Positions 1 through 12,300 of a stretch of DNA of 64,000 nt are shown here, piece after piece. Position 1 is the first letter of the stretch. Each line of letters starts with the position of its first letter. The notes beneath the pieces were generated by a model. The model had not been told where the DNA came from. It was given only the letters and a program-made list of their open reading frames with translations, and ran no database searches. A program made the position numbers and the translations under genes. Source of the DNA: Anaeromyces robustus (lineage: Eukaryota; Neocallimastigomycota; Neocallimastigomycetes; Neocallimastigales; Neocallimastigaceae); NCBI GenBank assembly GCA_002104895.1, contig MCFG01000037.1, positions 111,001-175,000 on the forward strand, written 5' to 3'.

Positions 1-1675
1 AAAATATTAATATTTTTATCCATAATTATTTTATAGTAATGCTATCATGTAATTAATTATTATATATTTAACTAATTCTGAATTAAATAATATTATAAAG
101 CATAGTGATATAAAACAATTAAACTATTACATTAAGAAATAAAGGTCAATATTTTATAATAAACAATTATATATAAACCATGATTGACAACAACCATTTA
201 AACTTTTTAATTTTATTTTTATTATTATATATTATTGTATATATAGTATACTTCTGATTTTATTAATTTTCTAATATACTATAAAATTATACTATAAAAT
301 ATAAATTTTATTTTTGAATGATGAATTAAAATGATATTATTTTTAACAGAATAGAGATGATTTACTGAAAAATTTTATTAAGAAAAACTAATCATAATAT
401 AAATAGATTTGTTAAATAAGAAAATGTAAATTAGTTATTAATTCAGTAGAATATGAAGTTAGTTAATAAAGAAAAAACATATTAATATTAATACAAAATA
501 CAAATAAAACAAATCTTGTATAATGTCTAATTAAGAAAAGAGGGAAAAGAAAGCAAAAACCTCCATGTAATTGTTGCATTTAAATAAAAATGTTTGAAGT
601 TGAATTAATAAAATGTAAAATGAATAAAATATATTTATTATATTTATTCAATTTTTGAATAATGATTATGGTTATTTTGATTATTTCGAGAGTAATATTA
701 TTCTTAATAGTATATACCAAATAAATATATAATATATAATATATATTATATATTATTATAATTATATTAATTAACTTTATAAGTTGTCTAATTATTAAAA
801 AATATAAATGCATTTAATTTAAAAGAATTAAAAATAATAATTGTTAAATATTAAAATTAAAATTAATAAATATATAAAACTTTAGTTTATATATTATCTT
901 ATCTTTTTTTTTATTATTTTTTTAATATTACATGTTCTTAATATTATTTATATATATATTTATTTTATGTGTAAATATTACTAATATTGTTAATATCATA
1001 TTTTCATAATCAAGAAATGAGTAATAAAAAATTTCCTCATATAAATATTCATAATTAATTATTTATATTAAAATATGATAATATAGTTTGTAGTACAAAA
1101 AATAATAATTTATTTTTTAAATTTTTGAAATAAGATAAACCATTATTATTTATATTTTTTATTATTTTAAAAAATTTATCATCTCTTCGTGAAACTTAGA
1201 AATAATTAAATCTTTTCATTTGACTTTATTTTTATTTAATAATCTTTTGTTTAATTTTTTTATTTTTCTAAGAAAAAGAAAATTTGAAAATTATAATAAT
1301 AATAATAATAATAATAATAAAAGATAAAATAAGTATTTAAAAATAGAATTATTATTTTAGAAAGTTTTAATATTATATAAAACATTAATTATATATAAAC
1401 TTTAAATATATTTTATATATATAATTATTATTATTATTATTATTTTTTTAATATTTATTACAAGAACATCATGTGTTATAATAATCATAAATAGAACTAT
1501 TTTAACAATAATTATTTATGATTAAAAAATAATAAAAAATTTCTTATAAAAGGCAAAAGTTTTTCTTTTTTTTTTTTTTTCTAAATAATATTAATAAATA
1601 TATATAATATTAATACATATATAAAAAATTCATAAATAGATAATTTATAAATTATTATTTTTTGGTTTATTAAAA
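1..1675. other. AT-rich intergenic DNA, no gene seen
   Basis: Both strands are broken by frequent stops. Only A/T homopolymers, ATT/AAT triplet runs (for example near 1285-1320 and 1425-1445) and T-tracts are visible. The last 200 bases are the presumed promoter and 5' UTR of the secreted repeat protein that starts at 1676. No convincing core promoter element can be singled out in such AT-rich sequence. Confidence 0.7.
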
Positions 1676-2601
1676 ATGAAGTTTATTAATATTTTATTAA
1701 CTGCTTTATGCATTATTTTTGCTTTAGCAGATACTACTAGTAAGTTTTATTGATATTTAATATATTTTTATATAATATAAATAACTAGAAATCAATTACT
1801 AAAATATAATATTTTTAAAAATATATATTATTAATTATAGCTAAAACTATTCCAGTTTCTTCTACCTCCAAGACTATTCCAGTTACTAGCACTTCAAAGA
1901 CTATTCCAGTTACTACTACTTTTAAAACAGTTCCAGTTACAACTACTTCTAAAACTATTCCAGTTTCTTCTACTTCTAAAACAGTTCCAGTTACTACTAC
2001 TTTTAAAACAGTTCCAGTTACAACTACTTCTAAAACTATTCCAGTTTCTTCTACTTCTAAAACAGTTCCAGTTACTACTACTTCTAAAACAGTTCCAGTT
2101 ACAACTACTTCTAAAACTATTCCAGTTTCTTCTACTTCTAAAACAGTTCCAGTTACTACTACTTCTAAAACAGTTCCAGTTACAACTACTTCTAAAACTA
2201 TTCCAGTTTCTTCTACTTTTAAAACAGTTCCAGTTACTACTACTTCTAAAACAATTCCAGTTACTACTACTTCTAAAACAATTCCAGTTACTACTACTTC
2301 TAAAACAATTCCAGTTACAACTACTTCTAAAACAATTCCAGTTACAACCACTTCTAAAACTATTCCAGTTACCACTACTTCTAAAACTATTCTAGTTACT
2401 ACTACCACAACTAAAACAAGTACTCAAACTAATTCGGCTGATTATTACTATAGTTGTGGTGCACAAGATTGGGATTGTAAGACTCAAAAATCAAATGAAT
2501 GCTATGCAACTCTTAATCAATGTTGGTCTCAACCATGGAGCTCTACTCTTGGTAAAGAATGTGGAGCCATTAACGAAATGTGTTCTAAAATTTGGAATTA
2601 G
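1676..2601 (+). CDS. Secreted Thr/Ser-rich 9-residue-repeat protein with Cys-rich C-terminal module
   Basis: Two exons, 1676-1739 and 1841-2601, are joined across a 101-bp intron (GTAAGT...TTATAG) and give 274 residues. The start is the ATG that opens a textbook signal peptide of about 18 residues (MKFINILLTALCIIFALA). The body is 21 copies of a 9-residue unit of the form KT(I/V)PVTTTS or KTIPVSSTS, a likely O-glycosylated extended stalk. The last about 60 residues are a different, Tyr- and Trp-containing module with six cysteines (SCGAQDWDC, NEC, NQCW, KEC, EMC), so probably three disulfides. Anaerobic fungi secrete many proteins in which Thr/Ser linkers join Cys-rich dockerin or binding modules. 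This module lacks the usual fungal dockerin pattern, so I do not name it. A wall-anchored, adhesin-like or plant-fibre-binding role is inference only. The intron falls just after the signal peptide. Confidence 0.8.
1843..2409 (+). repeat. Coding minisatellite, 21 x 27 bp with an 81-bp higher-order period
   Basis: Twenty-one head-to-tail 27-bp units each encode K-T-(I/V)-P-V plus four Ser/Thr (occasionally Phe). Units 4 to 14 cycle with a period of three units: two Val-type TTTS units followed by one Ile-type SSTS unit. The array therefore grew partly by duplication of 81-bp triplets. The 3' units are more uniform Ile-type TTTS copies. Confidence 0.95.
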
Positions 2602-2708
2602 TTTTAATAAAAAAAAAGTATATTTTTTTATATAGTAAAGATTAATTTTTTTTAGACCATTAAAATAAAATATATAGACTATTTTAATATGTTTTATTTT
2701 TTTTTTAT

Positions 2709-2772
2709 AAAGAAAAATAATAAAAATATATTATTTAAACAAAGAAAAATAATAAAAATATATTATTTAAAC
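2709..2772. repeat. Perfect 32-bp tandem duplication
   Basis: Two adjacent identical 32-bp copies (2709-2740 and 2741-2772), downstream of the secreted repeat protein. Each begins AAAGAAAAATAA and ends TATTATTTAAAC. Confidence 0.9.
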
Positions 2773-2840
2773 AAAGATTATCCAATAATGGTAATTAAAA
2801 AGTAAAAAAAAAAAATGAAAGAATAGATATATAGATATAT

Positions 2841-2859
2841 AAAAAGAAAAATAAATATA

Positions 2860-2898
<39 letters not shown>

Positions 2899-2997
2899 GT
2901 AAATAAAAAAAAGAATAAATATATGACACCGTAAATAAATAAATAAATAAATAAATATAAATAAATAATAAATATATGATACAAGTAAATAAATATA

Positions 2998-3028
<31 letters not shown>

Positions 3029-3125
3029 GTAAATAAAAAAAAGAATAAATATATGACACCGTAAATAAATAAATAAATAAATAAATAAATATAAATAAAT
3101 AATAAATATATGATACAAGTAAAAA
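2841..3125. repeat. 130-bp tandem duplication built on AAAT repeats
   Basis: The marker words GACACCG (at 2925 and 3055) and GATACAAGTAAA recur 130 bp apart, embedded in AAAT tetranucleotide runs. The segment is therefore a two-copy tandem array of a longer unit and not just a microsatellite. Copy lengths differ by one AAAT in the internal run. Confidence 0.85.
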
Positions 3126-3295
3126 AATATATATATAAGTTATTATTTCCTTTTATATCTAATATTACTTTCCAAAAAAGGATATATAATAGTATTTATA
3201 TAGCTACATATGGTTTCACATGATTATATACTTATATTCTGTATAAATATATTAATATATAATAATAATAAATCTAAATAATAATAAATAATAAT

Positions 3296-3330
<35 letters not shown>

Positions 3331-3547
3331 TATAAATAATGATATAAAGAAATAAAATAAATAATAAGTAATAAAAATAAAAAATAATAATTATAATAAT
3401 AATAATAATAATTATAAGATATATTATAATTGGCTTGAATTAGTAACCAATAAATTAATTAATTAATATATGTAATGTATGTAATGTATACATTGTTAAA
3501 ATTTTTTAATAACTTGTGATATTTTTTTTTAATTAGATTGTTAAAAT

Positions 3548-3605
3548 AGAATAATATTTACTTTATTAAAGTAATTTTTTTCTTTAATAAAGTAAATATT
3601 ATTCT
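3548..3605. repeat. Perfect 24-bp inverted repeat with 10-nt loop
   Basis: The left arm 3548-3571 is exactly complementary to the right arm 3582-3605. A third partial copy of the right arm (TTAATAAAGTAAATA) follows at 3606-3620. It could be a cruciform or hairpin, or the end of a decayed miniature element. No flanking target duplication is obvious. Confidence 0.9.
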
Positions 3606-4522
3606 TTAATAAAGTAAATACTTATAATGATATATAATTATTTATTAGTAATAATAATAATAATATATTAAAAATAATATTTAGATTTCCTTTATCCTTT
3701 GATATATATACAATTAAAGCATTTTTTTAAAAAAAGCTTTAAAAAGCCGATATTATATAAAAATTAAGGTAAGGATTAATATATTTTGTATTTTCACATT
3801 AATATATTAATATATATATTATATAAATTTCTATTATATTCTAATAATAGATATTAATTATTTATGGAAATTCCAACCTTAGGATTTAAGAATTCTTTTT
3901 TAACAGTTAATTAATAAATATATAAAGAATAGTATTGTAATATATGATTTTTAAAAAAGAGTATCACAAAATTTCAGAAAATTTAATTGTTTTATAAAAA
4001 AATTGGCAATTTTTATATTAATGATTATATTATTAATAATATATTTGGAAATATATTATAATAATATATATAAATATATTATTATTAATATATTATAATA
4101 TATTATATATAAATATATAATACTATTGTAATTACAATAATATAAATCATTTGAATTTTTAATTATTTTATTATAAACTTTAAATTTTATATTTCATATA
4201 TAAATAAGTGATTTTCTCCTAAAATTTAAATTTTGAAAATTTAAAAAATAAGAGATTATATATTATATATCATAGTAAAAAAGTTATTATACCAAAATTT
4301 AAATTATTTATACCATTAAATTTAAAAGTAAAAACAGTTTTTTATTTTTAAATTTTACAAAAGAACAGTACAAGGAAATATAAAAACATACTTAAAACTA
4401 TATATAAAAACTATATTTTATATTAGTTACTTTAAAAATTTTCAGTAAATATTAAATTATATTATAAATATTATATAATATATATAATATAAAAGTTATA
4501 GTATAATAATAATAATATAATA

Positions 4523-7507
4523 ATGAATTATAGTAAGCAATTAATTGAATTAATAAATAACTGTAATACCGAAAAATTAAAATCATATATTATTCAAAAT
4601 GAAATTATTATAGAAAGTATAAAAAATAAATCTTTTGATATTCTTGTTTTTGCTATTGAAGCTAATATTCCATTAAAAAGTATCAAATATATTGTTAATG
4701 ATTATAAAAATTTAAATTATGAAATAAAGGGAAACAAAATCCCTTTATTTTTAGCACTTCAAAAAAATGACTTTTCACTTGCAAACTTATTATTAAATAA
4801 TAAAGCAGATATCAATTATGTAGATAGTTTTGGAAAAAATGCTTTGTTTTACCTTTTATATTACGGATGCTTGAATGAAAATAATCTGAAATATATATTG
4901 ACTAAAAATATAAATGTCAATTTTCAAGATAATAATAAAAAAAGAATTATGGATTACCTTGCTCATACACAACAAATGAATCTTATAAAGATAATAATTG
5001 ATTATACAATATATAATAACAATTTAATTTTAAATTTAGTAAAATTGAGTAAAAATCAACATAAATTATCTTTAAAAGCCATTGATAAAATACTTGAAAC
5101 TGAAAAGGAAAAATTACATATAACTAAATTCATGTATTTAAGTACTATTCATCATAACAATGTTCCTTTATTTAAATTGTTATTAGAAAATGATAGTAAG
5201 AAATCTGTTTTGGATATTGTTAAGGGATATCATCTTATTGTGAAAGCAACAGAAATAGGCAACTTTACTATGATTAAATATCTTTTAGATCAAGGTGCTA
5301 ATATTGATGATGGAGATGCTAAGGGTAATACTGCATTAATTATTGCATCTAAGAATGGAAATATAGATATAGTTAAGTTTCTTATAGAGAATGATGCTGA
5401 TATCCATTTAAAAAATAAAAATGGTAATAATGCATTAATGATAGCAATAAAATACAATCAATTCCTAGTTGTTAAATATCTAATTACCTATGGAACTAAA
5501 ATAAATGAAGGAAATTATAGTGGTTGGACTCCATTAATGATTGCTTCAAGAAATAATAATCTTGATTTAGTTAAATATTTAAGAGCAAATGGTGCCCTTA
5601 TTCAAGCAAAGAACAACAGTGGATGGACACCTTTAATGGCAGCTGCAGAAAGTGGTAATGTTGAAATTGTTAAATATTTTATTCAATGTCATGCAAATGT
5701 TAATGAGTGTAATAAAAATCAATGGAATTCATTAATGATTGCAGCCGGAAAAGGTCATCTCTCCATAGTAAAAGAACTTCTTCAGTGTGGTGCAAAAGAA
5801 AATATTAATGCAAAAGATAATATTGGTTGGACAGCATTAATTATTGCAGTTCAAAATGGATTTAAATCTATAGTAGAATGTCTTGTTGAAGATAATTCTT
5901 CTGTTATAGATATTAATTTAGAAGCTAATAATCAATCAACAGCATTAACTTATGCATGTCATTGTCATCAAACTGAAATTGTATCATATCTTTTAAATCA
6001 TGGTGCGAATATTAATCATAAGAATGAAAAAGGTCAAACACCTTTATTAATTTCAATTCAAAACAATTATGTAGATCTTGTTCAACTTTTATTAGAAAAG
6101 GGAGCAAATCCAAATGATGTAGATAATGAACAGGAGACAACTCTTATCTATGCAATTAAAAATATATCAAAAGGAGAAGATTGGACCGAAGTTAAAAAAA
6201 TAGTTGATTGCCTTTTTATGAAAAATAGTTCAAAATTTGTAAATAAAAAAAATAAGGAAGGTGATTCAGCTCTTATTTTAGCTTCTAAAATAGGTCATAT
6301 GAATGCTATTAAATATCTTATTGAAAAAGTTGGAGCTAGTATCAATATATCAGATTGTAATGGTAATACAGCATTAATGATAGCTGCTTTCAATAATCGT
6401 TTAGATATTGTTAAATATTTAATACAAAAGAATGCAGATATTTATCATATTTCAAATAATGGTAGCACAGCTATTATGGCTGCTTGTCAAAGTGGCAATA
6501 AAGATGTAGTACAACTTTTAATTGAAAATGGTGAAAATATAAATCGTAAAGATGTTAATGGCTATTCTCTTTTAATGATGGCTTCTCAAAATAACCATGT
6601 TGATATTGTTCGTTATTTATTAGAAAAAGGATCAAGCATTTACGAAAAGAATAGTGATGGTAATACTGCTTTAATCATAGCATCAGCAAATGGTCATGAT
6701 CAAGTAGTAAGTCTTTTATTAAATGCTTATAGGGAAAATTATACTCCCCCAAAGCATAAACCTCGTCATAGTATATTAATTAATAATAATAATGACGATA
6801 TTAAGAATAATTATATTGAAGCCAATAATAAACTTTCATATAATTCGTTAATGTATGCTTCTGAAAATGGTCATTTAAATGTGGTAAAACTTTTGGTAAA
6901 AAATTACGCTAATGTTAATGCCAAAAATCTTAATGATGATACCCCTTTAATGTTAGCAACTAAACGTGGCTTTTTAGATATTGTGAAATATTTAGTTGAA
7001 AACAGAGCTTATTTAAATCTATTTAATAAACAAGGTGACACTCCATTACTTTATGCTGTTAAAAAGGGATATTTCGATATTATGAAATATCTTATTGAAC
7101 ATGGAGTAGATATAAATAATTGTAGAACTCGCCAAGGGAGTTCTCCATTATTAATAGCTGTTGAAAATGGATATGAAAGAATTGTAAAGTATTTAGTTGA
7201 ACATGGTGCAAACATTAATGATAGATGCAGAAGTAATGGTTTTTTAATGAAAATGGTTGAAAAAAAATATGTTGGTCTTATAAATTATTTTGTTGAAGAT
7301 ATATTAAAAAAAGAAGATTATGGATCTACCCCTTTAATGATTGCTTCAGGAAAGGGTAATAAAGAGATTGTTAAATATTTAATAGAAAATGGAGCCAAAG
7401 TTAATGAAAAAAATGGGAATTGTTGGACTTCATTAACTTATGCTTTTAGAAATGGACATGATGATGTGGCTAATTATTTAAAAGCAAATGGTGCCAATTT
7501 ATTTTAA
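4523..7507 (+). CDS. Large ankyrin-repeat protein (994 residues)
   Basis: A single uninterrupted frame. Residues 1-235 form a degenerate N-terminal block (opening MNYSKQLIELINN, with IPLFLALQKNDFSLANLLL near residue 80) that aligns along its length with the start of the next gene. From about residue 240 to the C-terminus there are roughly 20 canonical ankyrin repeats of about 33 residues, with the signature G-x-TALMIA-x-x-G-(H/N)-x-(D/E)-(I/V)-V-K-Y-L-(I/L)-x-x-GA-(D/N)-(I/V)-N. No signal peptide, membrane segment or C-terminal effector domain is visible, so a cytosolic protein-binding scaffold is likely. Such proteins are strongly expanded in Neocallimastigomycota; the specific partner is unknown. 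The gene has no introns, unlike most multi-exon neighbours. It belongs to a same-strand pair with 9383-13444. Confidence 0.93.
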   Translation: MNYSKQLIELINNCNTEKLKSYIIQNEIIIESIKNKSFDILVFAIEANIPLKSIKYIVNDYKNLNYEIKGNKIPLFLALQKNDFSLANLLLNNKADINYVDSFGKNALFYLLYYGCLNENNLKYILTKNINVNFQDNNKKRIMDYLAHTQQMNLIKIIIDYTIYNNNLILNLVKLSKNQHKLSLKAIDKILETEKEKLHITKFMYLSTIHHNNVPLFKLLLENDSKKSVLDIVKGYHLIVKATEIGNFTMIKYLLDQGANIDDGDAKGNTALIIASKNGNIDIVKFLIENDADIHLKNKNGNNALMIAIKYNQFLVVKYLITYGTKINEGNYSGWTPLMIASRNNNLDLVKYLRANGALIQAKNNSGWTPLMAAAESGNVEIVKYFIQCHANVNECNKNQWNSLMIAAGKGHLSIVKELLQCGAKENINAKDNIGWTALIIAVQNGFKSIVECLVEDNSSVIDINLEANNQSTALTYACHCHQTEIVSYLLNHGANINHKNEKGQTPLLISIQNNYVDLVQLLLEKGANPNDVDNEQETTLIYAIKNISKGEDWTEVKKIVDCLFMKNSSKFVNKKNKEGDSALILASKIGHMNAIKYLIEKVGASINISDCNGNTALMIAAFNNRLDIVKYLIQKNADIYHISNNGSTAIMAACQSGNKDVVQLLIENGENINRKDVNGYSLLMMASQNNHVDIVRYLLEKGSSIYEKNSDGNTALIIASANGHDQVVSLLLNAYRENYTPPKHKPRHSILINNNNDDIKNNYIEANNKLSYNSLMYASENGHLNVVKLLVKNYANVNAKNLNDDTPLMLATKRGFLDIVKYLVENRAYLNLFNKQGDTPLLYAVKKGYFDIMKYLIEHGVDINNCRTRQGSSPLLIAVENGYERIVKYLVEHGANINDRCRSNGFLMKMVEKKYVGLINYFVEDILKKEDYGSTPLMIASGKGNKEIVKYLIENGAKVNEKNGNCWTSLTYAFRNGHDDVANYLKANGANLF

Positions 7508-9382
7508 TTAAAAAAATATATATAGAAAATATATTTATATCAATAATATAAATAATAAATAATAAATATATTTAAATATAAAATATTATTATATATACAT
7601 CAATAAACAAACAAACAAACAAACAAACAAATAAACAAAAAAAAAAAAACAAAAAAAAAAAAAAAAAAAAAAAGAAAAGTAAAAATAAATAAGTAAAAAT
7701 AAACATACAAACAATCAAAAAATAAATAAATAAATAAAAAAGAATATAATATATTATAATTTGAAAAAATTCAATAATATATTATATATACGAAATAACA
7801 AAAATAAAAGTTAAAAATAATAAAATTATTAATAGTGATAAGGTAAAAGCAAAATAGATGCAAATATAATAATATAATTCAAAATATTAAAATAACAATT
7901 AAAAATAATATATATATATATAAATCAAATAACAAAAAATCAACATACCCCCTTTTTTTATTTATAAAAAAAAATAAAAATAAAAAAACTAAAAACACAC
8001 GAATAAACTTATTAACAAACTTATACAAACAAACATGCAAATTAACAAAAAAAAAAAAATTAAATAATATACACATTTTTGTATAAAATAAAATAAATTT
8101 AAAACAATTAATATAATAATATAATAGTAATTAATAATTATTAATAATTAATATAATAAATATATATTATGACCTTTTATAATTATTAAATAATAAAAAA
8201 TATTTATATTTTCTATTAATATTAATTAATAATATAACAAGATTTTATTAATATATAATTAATTATATATAATATATTATATTTTCAATCATCAATATCA
8301 AGCATCAATATATTTTATCAATATCTATTAAGATATATATATAATATATCATTTTTTGATCTCGATATATAATTATATAATAATAATAAATTTAAAATGT
8401 TTTTAATATTATAATTTTTATATTATTAAAAAAAAAATAATAAAAAATAAGAGTAATAAAAACATTTTTTCTTTATAATTATTAATATTTATATATATAT
8501 ACATAAATAATAATTTTAAAATTATAAATATTTATTAATAAATGATAAATATAAAATTAAAAAAAAAAAAAAAAGTTAAAATTGAAGTTAATAATATTTT
8601 TTTTTTTTTTTTTAATTTTATTTTATTTATAATTTATTCAAATAAATAAAAAATAATAAAAAAGTACTTTTATTAAAAAGTATATAAAAATAATCAAAAA
8701 CATGTTCTCTTTTTTTTTTTCTTTTTCTTTTTTTCTTTTTACAGTATTTTTTATTTTATTTATATTTTTGTTTTATTTTTTTGTCTTTTTGTCTAATTCA
8801 ATACATAGTAATTTTTATTTTATTTTGTATAATTTGAGCAAATAGTCAACAGAAACTATTCTATGAAAATAGAATTTTCTATTTTATGAACTATAATTAA
8901 TTAATATGCTTTTAATAATTTTTATGTAGATTTATATATTGAAACTACAAATGGTTTATATTATTATATTTTAAATAATTTTATATGATTATAAATTTTT
9001 ATCAATAAAAAAAAAATATATTATAAAGTTGATAGTATTTATTTATTTACTGATTTATTTATTTATTTATTTATTTATTTATCTATTTATTTATTTATTT
9101 ATTTATGTATCCATTAATTTATTTATATTTTTATTATATATTTATTTATTTATATATTTAATTATTTATTTTAATGTAATACAAAATATGATAGAAAAAT
9201 ATATTAATTATAATTAATATATTTTTTATTATTATGAATATTACTATCCATAATAGAATGAAAAGTAATTAAAAATAGGTGTATTTCTTATTATTATATA
9301 GGTATTTATATATTGTCTCTTTTATTATTATAATTATTATTATTATTATAATCAATATGAAATATATTAGTTATATAAAGCT
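7508..9382. other. Intergenic DNA between the two ankyrin genes
   Basis: AAAC/AAAT runs followed by a long A-tract (about 7600-7680), several A/T homopolymers (8560-8620, 8700-8760), and a TTTA tetranucleotide stretch at about 9040-9170. Reading frames here are only read-through of the repeats. No duplicated gene remnant could be seen between the paralogs. Confidence 0.7.
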
Positions 9383-12300
9383 ATGTTAAGAATGAATCAC
9401 GATAATAAAATTAAACAACTTATTGTAGAAAATAATTTATATAATTTAAAATCTTTTATTTTTTCAAATAATATTAAAATCTCAAATTTTAAAGAAGGCT
9501 ATAATGATTTATTAATTTATTCAATTGAACAAAATGTTTCAGAAGCTATTTTAAAGTATATATTGAGTTTTTATGGAACAGTTAATTTTGAAAGTATAAC
9601 AAGTAAAATCCCATTATTTATTGCTATCGAAAAGAATCATTTAAAACAAGCTGATTTATTAATATATTATTATAATGCAGATATTAATTTTGTAAATAGA
9701 AATAAGGATAATATTATAATATATCTACTTAATAAAAATTTATTAACAAAAAAGAAACTCATATATATATTAAAGAAAAATGTAAATATAAATTTTAAAA
9801 ATAGACAAGGAATAAGAATTATTGAAACATTAATTAGGAAGAAAGATTTCTCGTTAGTTAATTGTATATTTAAATCATTAATATATCAAAAGGATACAAT
9901 TCTTTATTTAATTAATGCAAATAAATTCAAATTTGGTTTATCAAACAAACAGTTACTTGATTTTCTTGATAATGAAAAATCTAAAATTGAAATCACAAAA
10001 CCAATGTTTATTATAGCTATAAAAAATACTGATGAAGCTATTTTAAATTTATTATTAGAATACGAAATAAATAATAACTATATATTTGATATAACAAATG
10101 GCTATAATTTATTAATTGAAGCTGCTGAACGTAGTAACCTTCCTATGGTAAAATTATTAATTAAAAAAGGTGTTAATGTTAATGAAAGAAATTTTAAAAA
10201 TTCAACACCTTTAATTATTTCAGCAGAAAATGGTGATAAGGAAATTGTAGAATATTTAATTGAACATGGCGCGAATATTAATGAAAATAATTCAGAAGGG
10301 GAAACACCTCTTAAAGTAGCCTATAACAAATGGAATTATGGAATTGCCAAATATTTGATAGAAAAAGGTGCAAATGTTGGTGATACCAATAATTCTGGTA
10401 AAACTTTATTAATTATGGCTATTGAAGAAGGACAAGTAGAAATGATTAATTTTTTATTACAACATTCAAATATTCAGATTGATTATGAAGATGAAAAAAA
10501 ATGGACAGCATTATTGTTTTCTGCAAAACAAGGTAATATTAAAATTATACAACAACTACTTGAAAGAGGTGCAAATTTATATCATCGAGATATTTATGGA
10601 AATACTTTATTATTAATAGCAGCTGAATATGGCAAAGAAGAGGCAGTAAAATTTTTCATTGAAATGAAAAAAGTTAATATTAATGAAACAAATTATATGG
10701 GATATACAGCATTAATGTTAGCTTCAAAAAATGGTCATCTTTCTATTATTCAATATTTAATTCAAAAAGGTGCTAATGTTAAGCTTAGAAATAATAAAGG
10801 TAGTTCATGTCTTATGGTAGCAGTTTTAAATAATCATCTACCTGTTGTTAAATATTTTATTGAAAATAAAAATAATTCCAATTGTAATTTTAAATTCAAT
10901 ATAAATGAAAAGAAAAAAAATGGTAACAATTTATTAATGTATGCTTCTTTGAATGGAAATATAAATATTGTAAAATATTTAATAGAAAATGGTACAAATA
11001 TTAATTCTATTGGTTTTAAAAAAAGTAACGCATTAATACAAGCTTCATATCTTGGTCATTTAGATGTTGTAAAATATTTAATACAAAAAGGTATAAATAT
11101 TAATCAAAAAGATAGTCACGGTATGTCAGCCTTACATTATTCTGCTAAAAATGGTCATCAAGCAATAGTACAATATTTAATAGAATATAACAACAACAAC
11201 AACAACAACAACAACAATAACAATAACAAGGATAGTAACAATAATACCAATGATAATAATAATAGTATTCATATTGATACAGAGAATGGTGAAGGTAATA
11301 CAGCATTAATTATTGCTTGTTATTGGAAACGTGTTGAAATAATAAATTATTTAGTAAAACAAGGTGCAAATATAAATCATCAAAATAAAAATGGATATAC
11401 TGCATTAACTGTTGCTGCCAAACGAGGTTATTTTGATATTGTAAGATATTTAGTTGATAATTCAGCTGATATAAACATTAAAACGAATAATAATTGGACT
11501 GTATTGATGTATGCTGCCAATTTAGGTGATCTATCAACAGTTAAATATTTATTGGAAAAGCATAGTGCTAATATTAATGATGTTAGTAAAGATGGATGGT
11601 CTGCTTTGAGGTGTGCTTATAAGAATAGTTTTTTTGAAGATGGAATTTGCTCCACTTTTATTGATGTAACTAAATATCTTATTAAAAATAAAGCTAATAT
11701 AAATGAAAGATGGGAAAATGGAAATACACCATTCTTATTATGCATAAATGAAAGTGAAGATATTGTTCAATTTTTTATTGAGAATAATGATACCATAGAT
11801 TTTAATTTATCAAATGACTTTGGAGAAACAGCATTAATGAAAGCTTCATCTAAAGGTTACTTAACAGTTGTTCAATATCTTATAGAAAATAAATCGAACA
11901 TTAATGCAAAAGATAATAAAGGATATACAGCATTAATGTATGCTGCAAAAAAAGGACATTTTGATATTGTAAAATATTTAGTATTAAATAAAGCAAATAT
12001 TGTTGAATATAATTGTCAAAATGAAACAGCAATAACATTGGGATTCCAAGGAAATTATAATAATATCATTAAATTTCTAATAAATAGTATTTCTGATACT
12101 TTTAAAGAAAATATTGATGATTTTGAATCATTTAAAGATAATCAATGGATAAAAATTATTTCAGTAGCAAAATATGATACCCCTAAAGCTATCGAATTAA
12201 TAAGAAAAGAAAAAATAAATATTCAAGATATAAAAGAGAATTATACATTTTTAACCTTTGCAACACTTAATAATTGTTTAAATTTAATTCAGTTATTGTT

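Larger units (their letters stand above)
2602..4522. other. Intergenic DNA with several short duplications and a hairpin
   Basis: No coding signal. It holds a perfect 32-bp tandem duplication, a 130-bp tandem duplication of AAAT-rich sequence, AAT runs around 3300-3410, and a perfect inverted repeat at 3548-3605. The bases just before 4523 should be the promoter and 5' UTR of the first ankyrin gene. Confidence 0.7.

Noticed and set aside
1815-2408. 197-codon open frame on the minus strand (VVVTGIVLE repeats)
   Set aside because: It is the antisense of the 27-bp coding minisatellite; the plus frame has a signal peptide, a spliced intron and a non-repetitive C-terminus.
2778-3118. Minus-strand frames rich in Ile/Phe/Tyr/Leu
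   Set aside because: Read-through of AAAT tetranucleotide repeats; no start context, no homology, no unique sequence.
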